From the IMG/VR virus record IMGVR_UViG_3300027963_000011, positions 1-37,007 of that record: a DNA stretch of 37,007 nt. The stretch is one strand, 5' to 3'. This document shows positions 32,462 through 37,007 of the stretch, in pieces. Every line of letters starts with the position of its first letter. Position 1 is the first letter of the stretch. Below the pieces are notes generated by a model that was not told where the DNA came from, made no database searches, and worked only from the letters and a program-made list of their open reading frames with translations. Origin of the DNA: a virus. The position numbers and the translations under genes are program-made.

Positions 32462-33997
32462 TTAGTGCCCCATCCATCCAGTTGCTACGCTTGATTGCGA
32501 GCGGGTTGATGTTGTCCTTGGTGCTCTATCGTAACTCGACTCACGGTGCGCTACCGGAAACGCGAACGTCACTGCTAGTGCGTCGGCTGCATCTGGCGAG
32601 GCTAGACCGCGAGACTTCATTTCTTTTTTACTTTCTAGGTAGATCGTACCCGATGAGTCCGGCTTTTTCATCGGCGCGGTCAAATCTGCCTTTAGCTGTC
32701 TGTCACTTGGTATGCTGGCAGTCTTTAGCCAATCCTTCATCATACCCCACATCTCCGCCCGCTTATTACCCCACATGACGGGTTTGCTAGATTTCCAGCC
32801 GAAGTTTACACCACGTACCTTGTACCGTTGTTCTTTCAATCTGTCAAGTACCCCGTAACCTAATCCACCTTCGTCGATCACTGTTAGCGCTGGTCGATAC
32901 TCCTCGATTGCATCAATCACCCGTCCAACGGTCGTCATGGTGTCCTCACCGTGGTACCGCTTGATCGCTACCAAGTCGCGTCCTTGTCTAACGACGATGA
33001 CGGTTGCATCCGCGCCGCCTCGAGCTGGGTCAACTCCGATAACAATTGGCGCCGTTTCGTCCTTGTACTTTGGCCGACCGGCGGCGTCGTCGACAAGACG
33101 CGCACCAATAAACTGATCTTCGCCAGCCGATGGAAATTCACCGTAGACCTCAACCCTAGCCTGCGGCGAATCTTCGCCATATTCCGCAATGATCTGCTCA
33201 TATATCTGTTTGTCCGTATCCTCGACATCCCGCGAGTCGATGTTCTCTGTGTGCCAGAACGCTCTCTTTGCGTGGAAGCATTCGTAGAAGTAGCCTTGGT
33301 TGCGTCGCGGGTTACTGAACGCAAACCAATATCTATCTAGTATCGGTTCGGTGAAGAAGCCCGCACCGACCGACCAGATGGCGTCCGGTATACCGCTTGC
33401 CTCATCAAAGATCAGCATCATGCCGTCATGGTTGTGCACACCCGCATACGCATCGGGGTTCTCTTCCGACCAGAGCTTCCCCTCGGCACCCCAGTACCTA
33501 GTACCCTTCTTCAAATCGCGCTCGACTAGTTCTGACACCCACTTAGCGGGCACCAGCTTAGTTGCGCTGATCTCCCACCAATGGTTGTTAATCACCATTG
33601 CTTGCCACTTAGTTAACTCACCCCATGTGACTGACCGCAACTGCGCTTCACTGTTAGCTGACACGATCACAGATGCCCCGATGCGGGTTGTCAGCATCCA
33701 CAGGATTAGCCAACTAACTAACGCTGACTTACCAATACCACGACCAGACGCAACAGCCGCCCGCATGGCGTCCATGTCAACTTTGCCACGGTTAGTCTTA
33801 ATATGTTGGGCTATCTGGCGCAGCACCTTGCGCTGCCAGGTGCGCGGGCCTTTGAACTTAGCCAGTGGTGTGTTGGGCTGCCCCCACGGAAACGCAAACA
33901 GTACAAACGCTTCTGGATCGTCGGCAATCGTGGGTGCCCACAACCGCGTCATTAAGAGCTGCTCGCCCTCGGAATCATAGATCGGCAGTTGCGCCAT
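32462..33997 (-). CDS. terL: Large terminase subunit
   Basis: This 511-residue packaging motor has Walker A SGRGIGKS (84-91), Walker B MLIFDE (194-199), a C-motif-like FAFSNP (225-230), and RNase H-fold nuclease acids D323 (GVDPARGG), D375 (TVIDEGG) and D469/D472 (SPDAADAL). It cuts the concatemer and pumps DNA through the portal. Sequence type and portal type suggest headful packaging. It overlaps the small terminase gene by 23 bases. Confidence 0.95.
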   Translation of the reverse strand: MAQLPIYDSEGEQLLMTRLWAPTIADDPEAFVLFAFPWGQPNTPLAKFKGPRTWQRKVLRQIAQHIKTNRGKVDMDAMRAAVASGRGIGKSALVSWLILWMLTTRIGASVIVSANSEAQLRSVTWGELTKWQAMVINNHWWEISATKLVPAKWVSELVERDLKKGTRYWGAEGKLWSEENPDAYAGVHNHDGMMLIFDEASGIPDAIWSVGAGFFTEPILDRYWFAFSNPRRNQGYFYECFHAKRAFWHTENIDSRDVEDTDKQIYEQIIAEYGEDSPQARVEVYGEFPSAGEDQFIGARLVDDAAGRPKYKDETAPIVIGVDPARGGADATVIVVRQGRDLVAIKRYHGEDTMTTVGRVIDAIEEYRPALTVIDEGGLGYGVLDRLKEQRYKVRGVNFGWKSSKPVMWGNKRAEMWGMMKDWLKTASIPSDRQLKADLTAPMKKPDSSGTIYLESKKEMKSRGLASPDAADALAVTFAFPVAHRESSYDRAPRTTSTRSQSSVATGWMGH

Positions 33998-34424
33998 GTG
34001 TTAGTTTGGTTGATAACGTCTGGGGTTGTTGTTCCGTGATGAGTCCGTCGATGACTCGGCTTTGGGCTTGTTCTAACGCCTGCGTAATGCTGATCTTCTG
34101 ATAGACGTCAATGCTAATTTCTTGTTTGGCTGTCCAGCCATGAACGTGTTGCAGTATGGCTAACGCTGCCTTGGCGTCGCCGTTGCGTGCCGCTTCGCGC
34201 AAATGCGAACTAGCTTCGATCTCAGAATCAGCACGCCCCTTTTGCTCTGCCATTGTAGCAACCGGATCAAACTCACACAACTGCCGGTACTCCTGCGGCA
34301 ACATGCCAGCGGCCAACGCCAACGAGTCACCTTTAAGGCCAAGCGCCGCAGCGTCGTAGATTGCCTGCAACCGCGACTCGGTAGCTTCTAGCTTACGGAT
34401 TGATAGCGGAATCGATTTAAACAT
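33975..34424 (-). CDS. terS: Small terminase subunit
   Basis: The protein has 149 residues. The N-terminal helix-turn-helix region (SRLQAIYDAAALGLKGDSLA through MLPQEYRQL, about 17-52) should recognise the packaging site. A central helical part, then a Gln-rich end (ITQALEQAQSRVIDGLITEQ). It is the first gene of the late block, directly before terL. It has no Shine-Dalgarno; the -10 of a likely promoter ends six bases before the ATG, so its message is predicted to be leaderless. Confidence 0.88.
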   Translation of the reverse strand: MFKSIPLSIRKLEATESRLQAIYDAAALGLKGDSLALAAGMLPQEYRQLCEFDPVATMAEQKGRADSEIEASSHLREAARNGDAKAALAILQHVHGWTAKQEISIDVYQKISITQALEQAQSRVIDGLITEQQPQTLSTKLTHGATADL

Positions 34425-34430
34425 GTTCGC

Positions 34431-34458
34431 ATATTAACAAATAATTTTTAGATTGCAA
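34431..34458 (-). promoter_or_regulatory. Late-block promoter, leaderless start
   Basis: On the minus strand: TTGCAA (34458-34453), a 16-bp spacer and TAATAT (34436-34431), with a TG extension before the -10. Six bases (GCGAAC) separate it from the terS ATG, so +1 would be the start codon. A 20-bp box and an A/T tract lie just upstream, where an activator or an UP element would sit. The hexamers are weaker than those of the replication promoters, consistent with activated late expression. Confidence 0.6.
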
Positions 34459-34460
34459 GC

Positions 34461-34907
34461 GCGGGTCATTGTGGGCAATTTAAAAATAAAAAAAAAATTG
34501 TCTGCTGAACCTCCGTTTTCGTGGGCTGTTCGCGCCGGCCCTCACCCCCCTTCCCCCCGCACGTTGCCAAAATGCTACACGTTAGTAAGCACTAACTAAC
34601 TAGGTTAGTAAGCACTAACTAACTAGGTTAGTAAGCACTCACTTTTTTGCGCCAGGCATGCGGTACCAGGCACATAAACTGTTAGCAAAAGGGCATGAAG
34701 GTCATTGTAGGCAGTTTTGGCACCCGATTTAAGTCGCTGCCGTATACGAAACACGCTAACAATCTGTTATCATAATGACAACTATTTTTTCAAGCTAAGT
34801 TCTAATCTATAACTACCCACAATTACCCGCAATCCGCTAAAAGCCTTGTCGCATCTACGTTTTAACGCGGGCAATTTGCTTTTCAAAACTGCCCTATTTA
34901 AACCCGC
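34461..34907. repeat. Five dispersed GGGCAATTT-type boxes
   Basis: Box 1 (34461-34480, plus) is GCGGGTCATTGTGGGCAATT. Box 2 (34697-34716, plus) matches it at 16 of 20 and box 3 (34811-34830, minus) at 17 of 20. Boxes 4 (34867-34877, plus, GCGGGCAATTT) and 5 (34885-34907, minus) share the core. Box 1 lies at about -37 to -56 of the late promoter. They are likely binding sites for one protein. Confidence 0.65.
34581..34642. repeat. Tandem 23-bp dyad repeats
   Basis: Two identical 23-bp units (34581-34603 and 34604-34626) are followed by a third, partial copy (34627-34642). Each contains the dyad GTTAGTAAGCACTAAC (half-sites GTTAGT/ACTAAC, centre AAGC); the third half-site is altered to ACTCAC. 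This geometry is that of iterons or a multi-site dimer operator. It resembles binding sites of TetR-type repressors, but no such gene is in the window. Confidence 0.9.
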
Positions 34908-34909
34908 AC

Positions 34910-34939
34910 TTGCCACGCAAATTAATACCCGACTATTTT
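34910..34939 (+). promoter_or_regulatory. Candidate promoter for accessory operon
   Basis: TTGCCA (34910-34915, five of six) with an 18-bp spacer to TATTTT (34934-34939). The start would fall near 34946, giving a ~76-base leader that includes the dyad ACAAAA-AG-TTTTGT. An alternative extended -10 TGCTAGGAT is at 34972-34980. Confidence 0.4.
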
Positions 34940-35021
34940 ATTTGGGTATACAACAAAAAGTTTTGTGACTATGCTAGGATTCGCCTCGCAGTACAAATAA
35001 ACCTAAACCGGAGGAAACAAC

Positions 35022-35171
35022 ATGCAAAACCTAATCATCAATCGGCTATCAATCGCAGGTCTGATCCTGATCTATGTCGGCGCGTATCAGCATGTCTTTG
35101 CAATCGGCGAAGCGATCGCTGGCGGATCTGCGCTAATCGGCGCGTTAACTTATACATTAATCGAGGGTTAA
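35022..35171 (+). CDS. Small membrane protein, first of accessory operon
   Basis: This 49-residue protein has a hydrophobic N-terminal half (MQNLIINRLSIAGLILIYVG) and a second hydrophobic segment (GSALIGALTYTLIEG) joined by a charged/Gly-rich turn. It is probably a two-helix inner-membrane protein. No known family. It has the strongest ribosome site in the window, GGAGG seven bases before the ATG. It is too small and general to assign, and could be involved in takeover, superinfection exclusion or lysis timing. Confidence 0.85.
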   Translation: MQNLIINRLSIAGLILIYVGAYQHVFAIGEAIAGGSALIGALTYTLIEG

Positions 35172-35173
35172 TT

Positions 35174-35818
35174 ATGAAAATATCAGTTACTTCAAAATTA
35201 GACGGCGTGCGCTCATGGTCGCTTGAGGCGCTTGATACTTGTCCTGGATCAATCGCGGCGCCTGGTCAACTAGTTGACGCATGCGCTGGTTGCTACGCGA
35301 CGACAGGCAACTATCGTTTTGCCAATGTAAAGGCGCCACGCGCGCATAATAAGAAAGATTGGCAGCGATTAGCTTGGGTTGACGATATGGCCGCCGAACT
35401 AGAAAAAGACACGTATTTTCGCTGGTTCGATAGCGGCGATATGTATACGCTAGCGCTCGCAGAGAAAATTCTCGAAGTAATGAAGCGCACGCCTTGGGTG
35501 AAACACTGGCTACCGACCAGGATGCACAAGTTTCCGAAATTTCGCTTAGTGCTAGCCGAGATGCAAGCGCTTAAAAATGTATCCGTGCGCTTTTCAAGCG
35601 ATAGCGTAACGGGCGAATATACCAAAGGCCTGCACGGATCCGTGATAGTTCCTACGCCAGGCGATGCAAAACGCGGAACCAAATTGTGCGGCGCTTATGA
35701 CAATAATGGTCAATGTGGCCCGTGTCGTGCTTGCTACGATAAGAAAGTGAAAGTAATTGCATATCCGGCGCACGGTCGCAAAATGAACAAAATAATTATG
35801 TTAAAAAAGGCGGCGTGA
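35174..35818 (+). CDS. GP88-like cysteine-rich protein
   Basis: The protein has 214 residues. It follows the GP88 phage family pattern: DTCPGS (21-26), ACAGCYATTGNYRF (36-49; C37, C40), YFRWFDSGDMY (81-91), HWLPTRMHKFPKF (111-123), and a final Cys block CGAYDNNGQCGPCRACYDK (172-190; C172, C181, C184, C187). Seven Cys in two clusters suggest a metal or Fe-S site; the biochemical role of the family is not established. The ATG at 35174 was chosen from the family start and because the previous gene ends two bases earlier; the frame reads further upstream only by chance. Confidence 0.85.
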   Translation: MKISVTSKLDGVRSWSLEALDTCPGSIAAPGQLVDACAGCYATTGNYRFANVKAPRAHNKKDWQRLAWVDDMAAELEKDTYFRWFDSGDMYTLALAEKILEVMKRTPWVKHWLPTRMHKFPKFRLVLAEMQALKNVSVRFSSDSVTGEYTKGLHGSVIVPTPGDAKRGTKLCGAYDNNGQCGPCRACYDKKVKVIAYPAHGRKMNKIIMLKKAA

Positions 35819-35967
35819 TGACCTATAGACAATTGATTGAAGCGGCCCTTGTGGCCGTGATCGACGCCGTTGAAAATGACGATAGCGACGCGGGCCTGCA
35901 AAGCGCCGAGCGCGCGATAGCACTACTCAAAACCTACTTATACGAGGTGGACACATGCACACGATAA
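35818..35967 (+). CDS. Small protein, 49 residues
   Basis: Begins MTYRQLIEAALVAVIDAVEN and ends LYEVDTCTR; an acidic, helical protein with no family. It shares one base with the GP88-like stop (TGATG) and overlaps the next gene by 13 bases. It is likely translated by coupling, since no clear ribosome site precedes it. Confidence 0.7.
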   Translation: MTYRQLIEAALVAVIDAVENDDSDAGLQSAERAIALLKTYLYEVDTCTR

Positions 35968-36245
35968 CCCTGGTTGTCGATGGTACGACGTATTATTTAA
36001 ACTCTACTACTGATCCGCTCGAATTGACTAAGCGGGCGCGAAAGCCATATAAGCCAAAAAAGCCAAAAGATAACCGCAAGTTTCCGAAATGCGCGCCAGA
36101 TTGTCCGACCGCCGTTTATATCCGCGAATTCGACCGGCTTAACATGCTGCGCGCCGTTGACTATATCGGCGCAAGTGAGACAAGTACGGCGCAATACGAT
36201 CCATTGATTCCACTATTTGAAATTTTACCTGACGAGGAGGCATAA
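35955..36245 (+). CDS. Small protein with basic linker, 96 residues
   Basis: It has an N-terminal beta hairpin-like segment (ITLVVDGTTYYL), a strongly basic stretch (KRARKPYKPKKPKDNRKF), a C-x3-C pair (KCAPDCP) and a mixed C-terminus. No known family. The basic stretch suggests nucleic-acid contact. GAGGTGG lies before the ATG. Its start overlaps the preceding gene. Confidence 0.75.
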   Translation: MHTITLVVDGTTYYLNSTTDPLELTKRARKPYKPKKPKDNRKFPKCAPDCPTAVYIREFDRLNMLRAVDYIGASETSTAQYDPLIPLFEILPDEEA

Positions 36246-36247
36246 TT

Positions 36248-36466
36248 ATGTACTACGATCGAGCAGAAAAAGTCAGCACAATTGTTTATCAATTAAACGA
36301 CATCACGTACCTGCCCCACTACAAAAAGGTCAACTGTTTTGTTCGACCTGGATACGGGCGCCAGCACTTCGAGGAAATGAGCGCAGCGCAGTTGATATTC
36401 GCAGGCGCTAAAACGTCAACCGAATACCTTTTCACACGCGTAGGGGGTGAACATGGGTCAATTTAA
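36248..36466 (+). CDS. Small protein, 72 residues
   Basis: Tyr-rich (MYYDRAEKVSTIVYQLNDIT; TEYLFTRVGG), predicted mixed alpha/beta, no family. It has a strong GAGGAGG site before the ATG and overlaps the next gene by 14 bases. Function unknown. Confidence 0.75.
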   Translation: MYYDRAEKVSTIVYQLNDITYLPHYKKVNCFVRPGYGRQHFEEMSAAQLIFAGAKTSTEYLFTRVGGEHGSI

Positions 36467-36710
36467 GCGCATTGCAACCGACATTCACGGGCTACATTGG
36501 CCGCAGCACTTGCACGCCTATGAGTATGTCTACGAGTCAGGCGAGTTACTTTGTTTTCTTGACTATTCTGCGCCTGATAAGGGCGTAGGATACAACGGGA
36601 GCGCTTGGCTTGTGCATGCGTATGCAGGTGGCGTGGATGTCGTCGCCCTGTTACGCGACGAGATAATCAAAGAGATTGAGGGGCTTGCATGTTCGCACTT
36701 ATCGGATTGA
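36453..36710 (+). CDS. Small protein, 85 residues
   Basis: It begins MGQFKRIATDIHGLHWPQHL, with a central Gly/Tyr-rich region (YSAPDKGVGYNGSAW) and an acidic helix (LLRDEIIKEIEGL). No family. The ATG at 36453 was chosen with AGGGGGTG upstream; a GTG two codons earlier is possible. It overlaps the final small gene by 22 bases. Confidence 0.75.
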   Translation: MGQFKRIATDIHGLHWPQHLHAYEYVYESGELLCFLDYSAPDKGVGYNGSAWLVHAYAGGVDVVALLRDEIIKEIEGLACSHLSD

Positions 36711-36748
36711 TGCTTGCCGCCATATTGGCCATTGTGCTAGGATTGTGA
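36689..36748 (+). CDS. 19-residue hydrophobic membrane peptide
   Basis: MFALIGLMLAAILAIVLGL is a single membrane-spanning helix with no charged residue. It has a good ribosome site (GAGGGG, six bases before ATG) and is the last gene before the operon terminator. It could be a real microprotein or a translated tail; hydrophobic content and the ribosome site favour a real product. Function unknown. Confidence 0.6.
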   Translation: MFALIGLMLAAILAIVLGL

Positions 36749-36771
36749 CGTTTTTACCGGTGGTTGTTTTT

Positions 36772-36798
36772 ATCCCCTCGTGTGAGGGGATTTTTTTT
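36772..36798 (+). terminator. Rho-independent terminator of accessory operon
   Basis: ATCCCCTC / GAGGGGAT (36772-36779 with 36784-36791) form an 8-bp stem with a GTGT loop and are followed by seven T. It ends the rightward accessory operon 23 bases after the 19-residue gene. The opposite-strand gene's stop (36797-36799) lies in the T-tract. Confidence 0.92.
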
Positions 36799-36997
36799 AT
36801 GTGCGCTCGATAATCTCATATGCGCGTAAACGCGCGCGTAATTCTGATATCTCAGCGTCCCGCTCTGCTAGTTTTTTCTGCAGGTGTTCGCTCAGATCGT
36901 AGACTGCAGCTAATTTTTCAAACCGCGCTTTATGATCTGCCATCATCATATGATACAGGCGCTCTGACGCCTCGATCTGTTTTTGTATGAAGTCCAT
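36797..36997 (-). CDS. Small coiled-coil protein across the genome junction
   Basis: A 66-residue, highly charged helical protein: MDFIQKQIEASERLYHMMMA, then heptad-like EHLQKKLAERDAEISELRAR. It probably forms a dimeric coiled coil; no family. It is the complete version of the gene cut at 1-117. On the circle it lies downstream of the acidic gene and a terminator, so it depends on read-through or its own unseen promoter. G-rich GGGGG precedes the ATG. Confidence 0.8.
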   Translation of the reverse strand: MDFIQKQIEASERLYHMMMADHKARFEKLAAVYDLSEHLQKKLAERDAEISELRARLRAYEIIERT

Positions 36998-37007
36998 GTA
37001 ACCCCCA
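36881..37007. repeat. Terminal direct repeat, right copy
   Basis: This copy is identical to bases 1-127. It carries the start of the junction gene. The exact length of 127 equals a common assembler overlap size, which supports closure of a circle rather than a biological terminal repeat. Confidence 0.97.

Larger units (their letters stand above)
34425..35021. other. Main non-coding region; candidate origin or control region
   Basis: This 597-base gap has no convincing gene on either strand. It contains, in order: the late promoter on the minus strand, an A-rich tract (34481-34498), a C-rich run that is G-rich on the other strand (34539-34560), tandem dyad repeats (34581-34642), a CCAGGCA pair near 34652 and 34667, a dyad TGTTATCATAATGACA (34765-34780), five related boxes (34461-34907), a plus-strand promoter candidate and a dyad ACAAAA-AG-TTTTGT (34953-34966). 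The repeat density fits a replication origin or an operator cluster for two divergent operons. Confidence 0.7.

Noticed and set aside
33300-33980. 226-codon plus-strand frame
   Set aside because: It is antisense to the large terminase, with no ribosome site and no recognisable protein features.
34910-35173. In-frame upstream part of the GP88-like gene, reading to a TTG at 34910
   Set aside because: It covers the leader and the 49-residue membrane gene, which has the best ribosome site in the window; the GP88 family start is at 35174.
1-37007. tRNA, rRNA, CRISPR array, insertion sequence, integrase or repressor genes
   Set aside because: None was recognised on either strand. tRNAs were judged by eye only, so a covariance-model search would be needed to exclude them fully.

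Overview
The window is very probably one complete genome of a strictly lytic tailed phage with a short, P22-like tail. Bases 1-127 recur exactly as 36881-37007, so the contig closes into a circle of 36,880 unique bases. The virion genes follow the P22 plan: small and large terminase, a 735-residue portal, scaffold, a coat with the P22 fold signature, gp4-like and gp10-like tail proteins, three ejection-type proteins, and a beta-helix tail spike. No integrase, repressor, phage RNA polymerase, tRNA or CRISPR was recognised. Sigma70-like promoters, Shine-Dalgarno sites and a lysozyme/3-TM holin lysis cassette point to a Gram-negative, probably proteobacterial, host. The small-gene set resembles uncultured freshwater phages, but the host cannot be fixed from this sequence.

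Layout on the circle. (1) Leftward replication block, 8596 down to 172 and across the junction to 36797: a 54-residue protein, a DUF2800/Cas4-like nuclease, a conserved polymerase-adjacent protein, family A DNA polymerase, a PAPS-reductase-like PP-loop enzyme, a primase-helicase, an HTH-metallophosphoesterase, a hyper-acidic protein and a small coiled-coil protein. (2) Rightward block 8687-11052: VRR-NUC nuclease, a small protein, an SNF2-type helicase and three small proteins. Blocks 1 and 2 diverge from promoters that share one -35 element. (3) Leftward late block, 34424 down to 11037: packaging, three small basic proteins, portal, DUF5856-like protein, structural proteins, tail spike, scaffold, coat, decoration-like proteins, tail, adhesin, ejection proteins, small membrane proteins, holin and endolysin. 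(4) Rightward accessory block 35022-36748: seven small genes including a GP88-like cysteine-rich protein and a 19-residue membrane peptide, ended by a strong terminator.

Control is concentrated in two places. The compact 8597-8686 region fires both replication operons. The 597-base gap 34425-35021 is the only large non-coding stretch; it carries tandem 23-bp repeats, five related boxes and the likely late promoter, and is the best candidate for a replication origin or regulatory hub. Two operons (VRR-NUC and small terminase) appear to start with leaderless messages: in each, the -10 box ends six bases before the ATG and no Shine-Dalgarno is visible.

How the genes work together (inference from families): primase-helicase, polymerase, SNF2 helicase and the two PD-(D/E)XK-type nucleases form a self-contained replication/recombination set. 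The terminase packages DNA through the portal into a scaffold-built shell. The gp4/gp10 proteins plug the vertex, and the spike and the glycine-rich fibre give two different receptor-binding options. Part of the gene content has no known function; the hyper-acidic protein, the PP-loop enzyme coupled to the polymerase, and the accessory block are the best places to look for new biology.
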